Below, piece by piece: positions 51,424-64,000 of a stretch of 64,000 bases of DNA. Made by a program: the position numbers and the translations under genes. Below the pieces are notes generated by a model that had not been told where the DNA came from, searched no databases, and saw nothing but the letters and a program-made list of their open reading frames with translations. The stretch's first letter is position 1; every line of letters begins with the position of its first letter. The stretch comes from Myxococcota bacterium (lineage in GTDB: Bacteria > Myxococcota > Kuafuiibacteriia > Kuafuiibacteriales > Kuafuiibacteriaceae): NCBI GenBank assembly GCA_028289325.1, contig JANQQN010000055.1, positions 1 through 64,000 on the forward strand. Direction: 5' to 3'.

Positions 51424-52095
51424 GTGACGACATTCTGCAATGAAGCATGGCTGCGAAACGCCGGCCTCATCGAATCCATCGAACAGCACGCCTTCAATCG
51501 GGAGCTGGCCGCCAGCGATCTCGCGCCGGACCGCTTTCAACGCTATGTGATTCAGGACAGCCTATACCTCAAGCGCTATGGTCAAGTGTTGGCGCTTTGC
51601 GGCGCGAAGGCCTCGACGCAAGAAGACCTCGCCTTCTTTACCGCGTCCGCTGGCGAAGCGATCCGGGTCGAGCAGTCGATGCACGGCGACTTCCTCGATC
51701 AGTTCGGGGTGTCCGCAGCCGAGCTCGCTGACGCAAAACCGTCCCCGGTTTGCCGAGCGTATACCGATTTCTTGCTCGCGAGCGCGTGGGGCGAGCCGTA
51801 TCCCGTCGCGGTCGCGGCCACCCTGCCGTGCTTTTGGGTCTACGGGCACATCGGCCGCAACATCGCTCGCCGCACCGTCGACAACAATCGCTATCGTGCT
51901 TGGATCGATACCTACTCTGACCCCGGCTTCGCCCAAGCCGTCGAGCAGATCAAGACGATCACCGATCGCGTCGCGGCCGAAGCGGACCAAGCCACCATCG
52001 TCGCCATGCACGAAGCTTTTCGACTCTCGACCCTATACGAGTACATGTTTTGGGACTCCGCCTACGCGGGGGCCGACTGGCCGCTCATGGGCTGA
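51424..52095 (+). CDS. tenA: TenA/thiaminase-II family protein
   Basis: This 223-residue all-helical TenA family protein starts at a GTG (TTFCNEAWLRNAG). Recognisable sites are FQRYVIQDSLYLKRY, the catalytic Cys in AATLPCFWVYG (about 137) and the C-terminal Glu in TLYEYMFWDSAY (about 212). TenA hydrolyses amino-pyrimidine thiamine degradation products to hydroxymethylpyrimidine for thiamine salvage, or thiamine itself. No TPP riboswitch motif (CTGAGA...GAACCTGAT) was found in the 105 nt upstream, and no other thi gene is adjacent. It stands alone between divergent and convergent neighbours. Confidence 0.9.
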   Translation: MTTFCNEAWLRNAGLIESIEQHAFNRELAASDLAPDRFQRYVIQDSLYLKRYGQVLALCGAKASTQEDLAFFTASAGEAIRVEQSMHGDFLDQFGVSAAELADAKPSPVCRAYTDFLLASAWGEPYPVAVAATLPCFWVYGHIGRNIARRTVDNNRYRAWIDTYSDPGFAQAVEQIKTITDRVAAEADQATIVAMHEAFRLSTLYEYMFWDSAYAGADWPLMG

Positions 52096-52139
52096 TGCTC
52101 GGCCCTCTCGCTCGCTCGTATCGAACGAGAGGCGCGAGT

Positions 52140-53855
52140 CTAGGCGGCGGGAGCTTCGCTATCCAACCCGTGAGATGGAAGCCGGTTCAAGACGAACGAT
52201 GGCTTCGGGATCTCGACCTGCAGATCGGGATAGAAATCCTCGAAGTCTGGGCGTGATTTGGCCTCCAGCTGCCGTCCAACATACTGCGCCGGCGCGAGAT
52301 CGAAGGTCAGCCCATGAGCTTTGAAGTCTCCGCTGAGGCGGTGTTGCAGCTGCTCCAATCGAACCAATGTGGACAGATATGCGCTTCGCCACACTTCGAG
52401 AAACAGCCGGTGATCCATCGGGTTGTTGGCGAGCAGCCTACGCTGCCGATTGGAAGGCAAGAACGTGAACACGCTGACTTCCGGATAGCGACGAAGCACC
52501 CAGTTGCGAGCGTTCTCGAAGCGGGTATACGAGATGGTTCGAACGCTTTGATCCAGGTGGTAGAGCAGGCCGCGAGACCGGGCATAACCAGGTTCTTTTG
52601 AAACGTAAGGAACAAAAGGATCGATCACAACCACCAACGTGGCCTCGCGCCGGATCGCTTCCACGAAGTTCGACGTCCGCGTCACCGCGCCGTCTTCGTA
52701 GTATCGACCTTCGATCTCTACCGACGGAAACACCGGAGCGAAACTCAAGGAAGCCTGCGCAGCTTTGCTGATCGGAACGTGGTTGTGCATCTCCGCCCCA
52801 AACAGCACGTGTTGCCGAGCGTCTTGATCCGACGCACCGATGTATAGCTCGGATACGAGCTCACGGAAGTCATTGGTCGTACCCGGCACCTCCAGCGCCA
52901 GGCGGAGCATCTCTTCGAAGGCATCGGATCGAAACAGAGGCTGAACGAAGTCGCTGTACTCGAGAAAGAAGTCGTCGAGAGAGCGACGCGCGCTCCTACG
53001 CACTATGCTCACCAGCCATTTCACCGCGGCTTGGAGCGCTCTCTTCGACCGGGACAGCGCGTGACGATAGTTGAGATGACCGATCTTCAGCAGCCGAAGG
53101 TTGAGCGGGGGCATTCGGGTGTCGCGATGACCGACCAGGCTGGCCATGAATTCGTCGACCGAATACCCGACCGCGAGCGTGCTTGCGACCACGGCGCCCG
53201 CGCTGATCCCAAACAGCATCTGCATCCGATTCAGCGCCCCGGGCGGCAGGCAATCGCTCAAGCACTTGAGAACGCCGAGCTCGAAGTAGATGCCCGTGAT
53301 ACCCCCACCCGACAGGCAAAGCGCCGTCTTGTCGACCCGCCGGGTCTGGATCATCCGGCAAGACTCCACCAAGGCACGCACCGAAAATGGCATCCCGTCC
53401 CTAGGCGCGCCGCCATCGCGGAGGACCTGACGAACCCCGTGTGCCCCGAGCTGCAACAGGAAAGCGTCGACGGCGGGGCCGTCAACGTCGGAGACGAGGG
53501 CGACGATGCGATGAAAACCATACCGAGCCTCGACATCTTCGCGGTGGTCGAGCTGCTTAAGAAGCTCGATGCTCTCCTCCGCCCGTAGACTGAACCGGGT
53601 ACCGTCGCTCAAGGGACGAACGTCGACCAGCACGAGATTCGCATACTCGTGCTCGAGGCGTTGGCGGACGGCCACGGGCGTTCGCTCGTGAGCGAGCGTC
53701 ACCGTAAGCTCATCGATGCTCACCCGAACCGCCCCCGGCATCCAGGTCACGTCGTGTCCCGATTCCTCAAGCTCGCACGCGAATACGCGAAGCGCATCGC
53801 GGGACGGCGCGAAGTAGATGATGTGGCGCTCACCTATGCAGCTGGGAGAATTCAT
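52140..53855 (-). CDS. Cytosolic patatin-like phospholipase with N-terminal extra domain
   Basis: This is a 571-residue protein. The N-terminal 160 residues (HIIYFAPSRDALRVFACELE, ANLVLVDVRPLSDGT, HRIVALVSDVDGPAV) read like a receiver-type alpha/beta domain without an obvious phospho-Asp. The patatin domain follows: oxyanion LSGGGITGIYFELG (about 185), nucleophile GISAGAVVAS (about 220) and EDGAVTRTS with the Asp (about 388). There is no signal peptide, unlike the two exported patatins at 32-37 kb, so this one acts in the cytosol or at the inner membrane. It is convergent with tenA. The lipid substrate and the role of the N-terminal domain are unknown. Confidence 0.86.
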   Translation of the reverse strand: MNSPSCIGERHIIYFAPSRDALRVFACELEESGHDVTWMPGAVRVSIDELTVTLAHERTPVAVRQRLEHEYANLVLVDVRPLSDGTRFSLRAEESIELLKQLDHREDVEARYGFHRIVALVSDVDGPAVDAFLLQLGAHGVRQVLRDGGAPRDGMPFSVRALVESCRMIQTRRVDKTALCLSGGGITGIYFELGVLKCLSDCLPPGALNRMQMLFGISAGAVVASTLAVGYSVDEFMASLVGHRDTRMPPLNLRLLKIGHLNYRHALSRSKRALQAAVKWLVSIVRRSARRSLDDFFLEYSDFVQPLFRSDAFEEMLRLALEVPGTTNDFRELVSELYIGASDQDARQHVLFGAEMHNHVPISKAAQASLSFAPVFPSVEIEGRYYEDGAVTRTSNFVEAIRREATLVVVIDPFVPYVSKEPGYARSRGLLYHLDQSVRTISYTRFENARNWVLRRYPEVSVFTFLPSNRQRRLLANNPMDHRLFLEVWRSAYLSTLVRLEQLQHRLSGDFKAHGLTFDLAPAQYVGRQLEAKSRPDFEDFYPDLQVEIPKPSFVLNRLPSHGLDSEAPAA

Positions 53856-54191
53856 TAGGGTCGCCTCACGAAAAGAAGTCTACCGCGCCACGTCATAACG
53901 CACTAGCTCAACGCGGCCGAGACCTCGCCGATCCGCGCGATGGACGGCCCTCGTATTCTTCTCCGCGATTTTCATGATCCGCACCGGTTCCCGCTCATCA
54001 CTTCGCGAAGACGGTGCCGCCGAAGCGCAACGACGCCTAGGTCTGCCTCCCATGTCGGTGACCGAACGTCCCTCATTGACCGGCGAGCAAGCACGAAACT
54101 CGGCGCGGCGCCGGCTCGGCAGTCTGGTGTCAGCTCTCTTGTCCACGTTTTGCGATCGATCTGCCCCGCCGGATCGGATCAGTATTCGCGC
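53856..54191. other. Intergenic region upstream of the interrupted lipoprotein gene
   Basis: About 336 nt. ORFs here (53880-54146 minus and the leader of 53940-54446 plus) are Arg/Ser-rich shadows. Probable promoter region for the divergent patatin and lipoprotein genes; no motif can be defended. Confidence 0.4.
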
Positions 54192-54725
54192 GTGGCGAGA
54201 TACCGAATGCTCTGCGGGGCACTAACACTTCTGTTGGCATGCGGCGGGTCCGACGGCCCCGACACGGGATCGAACAGCGGTCTGCCGCTCACCCAGCTGG
54301 AAGAGTCGATGCTTGGCACCTGGATTCGAAGTGCTTCGAATGAGACGGAGTACTATATCTTCGAAGAAGGCCGGCTGGCCTGCCGCTTTACCCGCCTCGG
54401 CGACAACTTCACTTCCCGAGCATTCGAAGTGAAGATCACCGACTAGGCCCTGGACGAAGAGAACCCCGAGACCGATGAGAACAGCGCGTTGATTCCGGAA
54501 GGAAGCACACTCATTCCATTGAGCTATCAGGCGGTCGGTGGAGACTTCTTTGACTTCGATAGATACGTCGTCGAGACCGATGCATTCGTCACGAACTACG
54601 TACCCGAAAGAATCGCCCGACGGGTGAGCATCTTCTCTTGGAATAGCGCGCGAATCGCCTGCGACGACCGCGCAATCGGGAGCACCGGAACCAACGAACG
54701 ACGCGGAACCAGGGCCGATGACTGA
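54192..54725 (+). pseudogene. Small lipoprotein gene interrupted by an in-frame TAG
   Basis: From a GTG at 54192 the frame gives VARYRMLCGALTLLLAC, a signal peptide with lipobox LLLAC, then a Ser/Gly linker and a beta-rich domain (MLGTWIRSASNETEYYIFEE). It stops at a TAG (54444-54446). The same frame is open and protein-like on the other side (DEENPETDENSALIPEGSTL, DFFDFDRYVVETDAFVTNYV, SIFSWNSARIACDD) to 54725. Composition and Cys pairing look continuous, so this is one gene of about 177 codons with a single nonsense change, a sequencing error, or readthrough. The second half is listed in the track as a separate TTG-start ORF at 54489. Family unknown. Confidence 0.6.
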
Positions 54726-55177
54726 ACCGTCGACGCGCTCGTAACGATGAACAGACGTATCCTACGAGGCGCCGATGCGTCTATATTGAGTGGATACATT
54801 GCCGAACCACGGCCACCCGCCTTCCCTCGAGACGGGCCGGCCACCTCGGCGTGGGGAGCCGTGGGGAGCGGAGCAGAATGAGCGACGCATTCCGCCACCG
54901 TGCTCAGGAATCGGATACCCTCTTACCTCTTGGCGCCCTTAGTCCGACCGGACCGGCGGCTAAGACTTCCACGGAGTCGCGCTGAAGGCCGCCCGCAGGA
55001 GCGCGTCTGATAGACCTTGCGAACAAGATGTCAACGCGCACTGCGACGCCCGATAACGCGTTGCGCTGCATTGAATGCCCGCCAGGTACCGGACGTCGGT
55101 CGCCGGTCGATTGCTCTCGCGAATGAGTCCGCCTAGCATCGGCGAGTCACCCTCGAAACAAGGACGGATAGTGGAGT
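54726..55177. other. Intergenic region upstream of the carboxylase gene
   Basis: About 450 nt with no supportable gene or RNA. A stretch at 54760-54800 (GATGCGTCTATATTGAGTGGATACATTG) is AT-richer and could hold a promoter. The carboxylase ATG (55178) has only a weak upstream GGAGTATG. Confidence 0.4.
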
Positions 55178-60745
<5,568 letters not shown>

Positions 60746-60826
60746 ATCACTTGCGCCTCGGCGTTAGCCTCATGAATGGCGCCTTGACCGCGTTCGTGCT
60801 CAAGGCGCCGTACGACCCGCTCCGCA

Positions 60827-61000
60827 CTAGAACAGCTTGGTGACCGTCACCTGGCCGCCGAGAGAGAAGACCGACGACACGGTGGGCGACAAGCCAGGAT
60901 TCTCCAGCGATACCAGGTACATCCGAGGCCCACGCCAAGCCCGACGCCCCAGCCGGCAGCAAGAGCGAACTCCAGACCCCGTGCAGGGATGCATGGTTGT
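60827..61000 (-). pseudogene. Decayed C-terminus of an outer-membrane barrel protein
   Basis: On the minus strand the final frame (NPGLSPTVSSVFSLGGQVTV, then TKLF and stop at 60827) has the aromatic-terminated beta-strand ending typical of outer-membrane barrels. Just upstream another frame reads EFALAAGWGVGLGVGLG, a barrel-like alternating strand, and the two join only with a one-base shift near 60920. No longer intact frame exists upstream before 61050. This looks like the frameshifted end of a deleted gene. Recognition is tentative. Confidence 0.35.
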
Positions 61001-61104
61001 CCATGGAACCCGCGAAGCCCACCATTTGGGCACAGACTCGGTGAATTGATCGGATGTCTGAACCGAGACCTCCGGCTCTCACGACAACGACGCGGCGCCG
61101 GGGG

Positions 61105-63408
61105 TCACCACAGCTCGGCGTCGGTGCCTACGGACGCCGAGCCCGCCGCGTCCGCGACGTACGCGGCATCTTCGGGCGACGGCTCCAACGGCGACTCGAC
61201 CGGCTGCAACGCAACGCACCGATGAAGAACATCCAGCACGGATTCGACGGACAGGGGCTTGGGCAGGAACTCGTTCATGCCCGCGTCTTCGCAGCGCTTG
61301 CGATCCGCCGACGAGACATAGGCAGTTGCGGCGACGATCGGCAGGCGGGAACCGATAGTCCGCCGGATGGTTCGCGTCGCTTCCCAGCCGTCCATGCGGG
61401 GCATCTCGCAATCCATGAATACGAGGTCGTATTGGTTCTCCTCGACCATCGCCACCGCCTCTACTCCGTCCTCGGCGAGATCGACCGCGTAGCCTTGTTT
61501 CGAGACGATTCGCCGCAGGAGGAGTCGATTGATCCGATCGTCATCGACGACCAATACTCTGCCGCTCCGAGGGGCCATCAATGGTGGCTCGACCGGCTCG
61601 ACGGCAAAGCAACGCTGGAGAACATCCAGCACGGATTCGACGGACAGGGGCTTGGGCAGAAACTCGTTCATGCCCGCGTCTTCGCAGCGCTTGCGATCCG
61701 ACGACGAGACATAGGCGGTAGCGGCGATGATCGGCAGGCGGGAACCAATGGTCCGCCGGATGGTTCGCGTCGCTTCCCAGCCGTCCATGCGGGGCATCTC
61801 GCAATCCATGAATACGAGGCCGTATTGATTCTCTTCGACCATCGCCACCGCCTCTACCCCGTCCTCCGCGAGATCGACCGCGTAGCCTTGCTTCGAGACG
61901 ATTCGCCGCAAGAGCATTCGATTGATCCGATCGTCATCGACCACCAACACTCTTCCGCTCCGAGGAGCCATCGACTCTCCGTACGTTCGAACGCTGCCGC
62001 CCAGCCGCGCCGGAACCCGGATGATGAATCGACTCCCTTTCCCGAGCGCGCTTTCCAACCGAATGTCGCCCTCGAGCAGGGTTACGACTTTGCGCACGAT
62101 GGCCAACCCGACCCCGGTACCTCCTATCCTCCGGGTCGATGAATCGTCACCTTGCGTGAACATCTCGAAGATGCGTTCGTGGTCGGCGGCCGCAATACCG
62201 GGACCGGTATCCGCCACTTCGACCTCTACCGTTCCCATCTGTCCGCCGTTGGGCTCGAATCGAAGGCCGAGCGTCACCCGCCCGCAATCGGTAAACTTCA
62301 CGGCATTATCGAGCAGACGCTGGGCCGCCTGTACCAGCCTCGGGCCATCGATCACGATCCGGCGCGGGAATCCGCTCGCGACGTCGGTCCGTAGCTCTAG
62401 GCCCTTTCGTTTCGCATCCTCGGCCACGGTAACCATGGACAGACGAAACTCATCGACGAGATCGACGTTCGACGGCGTTGCCTTGGTCTCGTCATCCGTG
62501 ACGGCGACGAAGTCCAGTACCTCTCCAAGGATGCCGGTAAGTCGGCTGGACGAGCGCTGCAGGACATCTATGAGCGCGTCGAAGTCCTCCGGATGGCGTT
62601 CCGCGCGCAGCGCCGAACTCGCGCCGGTAATCCCGTTTAGCGGCGTTCGGATTTCATGACTGATCACCCGCAAGAAGCGCTGGCGAACCTCGAGCGCAGC
62701 TGAGACCTGGTCATAGGCCGCCTTGAGCTCCTGATGTTTGAAGTTGAGCTCTTTCTGTTGAAGTACCAACTCTTGCAGCGCGCTCCGGGAAGCGAACACG
62801 CTTCGGTACATTCGACCCAACCGGCTCCACATCGTCGTCGATTGCGGCGGGGTCACGACGTAGGTCGCCTGCCGACCGGTCATTGACCACGCGACATCCG
62901 CTAGCTCCAACCCGAGGATGAGAGGCAGTCCCTGCAACACACCCGAAGTAAATCGAAAAAACTCCGGCGACACTTCGTAGGGTTCGGGGATCTCGATCTC
63001 TATCCAAATCTGGCCGCCAGGCAGACTCTTCTGCGCCACATTTAGGTGGGAGAAAGTTCGCTCCAGCCCGAAACGATTGCCCAAGGTGTAGAGTAGTTGG
63101 GGACTCGCAACGACAGACAGCGCTTTCCCGACTGCGCCACCGAGCGGCAGTCTGCGCGGATCTTTTGCCCAGTCTTCGAGTCTTACTCCTATTGAAAGCA
63201 TCATCGACTCTGCGCGTCGATAGAGCTCGCAGATATCTCTCCATGCGAATCGTCCGCGATATCCGATGAGATGCTCCAACCCTTCGCGGAATATGACGTC
63301 TTCGTCACCTACCGCCGCTTTGGACACAGACCGAAAGTCTTCAAGGGATTCCGCGGCTACCTCTTTACCGCGCGCGAGTCCATCTATGTCCTCAGCATTC
63401 AATTTCAC
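61105..63408 (-). CDS. Hybrid histidine kinase with two nearly identical tandem receivers
   Basis: This 767-residue soluble protein has an N-terminal sensor-sized domain (about 1-200, SPEFFRFTSGVLQGLPLILG) with no recognised ligand motif, then a coiled coil. HisKA has VISHEIRTPLNG (about 250), and the HATPase has LLDNAVKFTD, DTGPGI and GTGVGLAIV. Two receivers follow (about 478-605 and 609-735), each with RVLVVDDDRINR, VFMDCEMPRMDG and LPKP. The receivers differ at only a handful of positions (INRM/INRL, YGLV/YDLV, PIIAA/PIVAA, SSSD/SSAD), pointing to a recent internal duplication. Both keep the phospho-acceptor Asp. No membrane helix is present. It is divergent from the PilZ gene, 51 nt apart. 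Confidence 0.9.
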   Translation of the reverse strand: MKLNAEDIDGLARGKEVAAESLEDFRSVSKAAVGDEDVIFREGLEHLIGYRGRFAWRDICELYRRAESMMLSIGVRLEDWAKDPRRLPLGGAVGKALSVVASPQLLYTLGNRFGLERTFSHLNVAQKSLPGGQIWIEIEIPEPYEVSPEFFRFTSGVLQGLPLILGLELADVAWSMTGRQATYVVTPPQSTTMWSRLGRMYRSVFASRSALQELVLQQKELNFKHQELKAAYDQVSAALEVRQRFLRVISHEIRTPLNGITGASSALRAERHPEDFDALIDVLQRSSSRLTGILGEVLDFVAVTDDETKATPSNVDLVDEFRLSMVTVAEDAKRKGLELRTDVASGFPRRIVIDGPRLVQAAQRLLDNAVKFTDCGRVTLGLRFEPNGGQMGTVEVEVADTGPGIAAADHERIFEMFTQGDDSSTRRIGGTGVGLAIVRKVVTLLEGDIRLESALGKGSRFIIRVPARLGGSVRTYGESMAPRSGRVLVVDDDRINRMLLRRIVSKQGYAVDLAEDGVEAVAMVEENQYGLVFMDCEMPRMDGWEATRTIRRTIGSRLPIIAATAYVSSSDRKRCEDAGMNEFLPKPLSVESVLDVLQRCFAVEPVEPPLMAPRSGRVLVVDDDRINRLLLRRIVSKQGYAVDLAEDGVEAVAMVEENQYDLVFMDCEMPRMDGWEATRTIRRTIGSRLPIVAATAYVSSADRKRCEDAGMNEFLPKPLSVESVLDVLHRCVALQPVESPLEPSPEDAAYVADAAGSASVGTDAELW
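61190..61975. repeat. Tandem direct repeat of about 393 bp encoding the two receivers
   Basis: Matching landmarks are offset by 393 bp (131 codons): GAACATCCAGCACGG at 61227 and 61620, and GATCGTCATCGAC near the other end of each unit (about 61540 and 61930). Units run roughly 61190-61582 and 61583-61975. Differences are few and partly silent, so the copies are young or homogenised by gene conversion. The repeat could expand, contract or be mis-assembled. Confidence 0.88.
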
Positions 63409-63459
63409 CCTCTGTCGCGTGTAGGTTTCGGATGCGCGTGATGGCAGGAGGCCACGTCA

Positions 63460-64000
63460 ATGCATGCGAGCGAAACCAGGGATGGACACCAATCTTCCGC
63501 ACCGACGCCGGCGGAGCAGAAGGACGCGGAACGAGTACGCATCGAAAGCACGACGGCCCGCGATCGAATCCTCCGGACGATCGTGAAGGCCAAGCTGCCG
63601 TGGATTCACCGCGACGCGGATGGCGGAACCTTTTCGGTCGGCGCATCGAGACCCGCCCGAGACACCCTGGATCTTCTTCCGCAGTCCGAAGAGATATCGA
63701 TACCGTCCTCAGCTCGGGCCTCCTTCTCGGTTCGTGTCGGCCGAGCGCAGTTCGAACTAGACGGCGCCATCGACCGAACCGGACCACATCTGGAGTTCGG
63801 AAAGAACTGCGACGTATATAGCCTGGCCCGACGTCGTTCGCCCCGAATCCCATGGATGCATGAGATCGCGTTTCAAACCCGACGCGGTGCTCATCGCCAC
63901 GGCTCGATTCTCGATATTGGACCGGGTGGCGTCGCGATGTCTACGCGAGGGACGTTGGACGTCGGCGACGAAGTACACTTCTTCGGCCTCATGGGCATCG
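63460..64000 (+). CDS. PilZ-domain protein, partial (runs off right edge)
   Basis: This gene is absent from the ORF track because no stop occurs before the window end. The ATG at 63460 follows GGAGG at ideal spacing, and the frame is open for 180 codons. The first 110 residues (MHASETRDGHQSSAPTPAEQ, then FSVGASRPARDTLDLLP) resemble the flexible N-terminal part of YcgR/PilZ proteins. Then RRRSPRIPWMHEIAFQTRRG and HGSILDIGPGGVAMS give the PilZ RxxxR region and the D-I-G-P-G-G turn used to bind cyclic-di-GMP. The protein probably regulates motility or the envelope in response to c-di-GMP. It is transcribed divergently from the duplicated-receiver kinase. Confidence 0.72.
   Translation, partial: MHASETRDGHQSSAPTPAEQKDAERVRIESTTARDRILRTIVKAKLPWIHRDADGGTFSVGASRPARDTLDLLPQSEEISIPSSARASFSVRVGRAQFELDGAIDRTGPHLEFGKNCDVYSLARRRSPRIPWMHEIAFQTRRGAHRHGSILDIGPGGVAMSTRGTLDVGDEVHFFGLMGI

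Noticed and set aside
61054-62142. 362-residue plus ORF with internal repeats
   Set aside because: Its repeats are simply the antisense of the duplicated receiver domains of the histidine kinase.

Overview
This GC-rich window most resembles a chromosome segment from a myxobacterium-like or related deltaproteobacterial-grade organism. That placement is an inference from gene content: roadblock/LC7 (MglB-like) proteins, a DUF4388 protein, a myxobacterial-style Ser/Thr kinase, large hybrid histidine kinases, an FG-GAP protein with a dockerin-like tail, exported patatins with barrel-like C-termini and a single-chain multidomain acetyl-CoA carboxylase. No rRNA, tRNA or CRISPR array was recognised.

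Layout. 1-4760 is a mobile-element graveyard. A group II intron reverse transcriptase runs off the left edge (minus strand). Next to it are two different IS21-family remnants joined head-to-head near position 2105, each with an istA lacking its N-terminus, and one copy also frameshifted. 5098-9651 holds an exported CocE/NonD hydrolase facing a coupled, exported racemase-like/amidase pair; the racemase-like protein appears to lack the canonical second catalytic Tyr. 9656-11157 is decayed DNA with gene remnants. 11158-13590 encodes a TonB-domain/S9-peptidase fusion lipoprotein in which all three catalytic-triad positions are substituted.

13749-22133 looks like a polymorphic toxin/immunity island: a DUF4241-DUF2185 fusion, a DUF6985-like protein, a zinc-ribbon membrane protein with no standard start codon, a CPBP intramembrane protease, a 1233-residue toxin candidate with a PD-(D/E)XK-like C-terminus, and an overlapping downstream gene that is the likely cognate immunity protein. 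It is followed by a Kef-type antiporter, a TIR-domain protein and a lipoprotein.

26599-30978 is a Tat-exported molybdenum aldehyde oxidoreductase operon in the order Fe-S, Moco, FAD, plus a small tail ORF. 31010-38324 is a coupled cell-envelope operon: an outer-membrane-barrel-like protein, two patatin-barrel proteins and a zinc-ribbon/trypsin-like membrane protease. 38685-41369 has an FG-GAP/dockerin protein and an AraC regulator. 41539-43557 encodes two ion-transport proteins. 43672-49013 is a compact signalling operon (TPR/DUF4388, Ser/Thr kinase, roadblock, OmpA-like, coiled-coil/roadblock-like, protoglobin).

49127-64000 carries a hybrid histidine kinase, TenA, a third patatin, a lipoprotein gene interrupted by an in-frame TAG, the 1855-residue acetyl-CoA carboxylase, a decayed barrel gene, a second hybrid kinase with two nearly identical receivers, and a divergent PilZ-domain gene running off the right edge (absent from the ORF track because it has no stop in the window).
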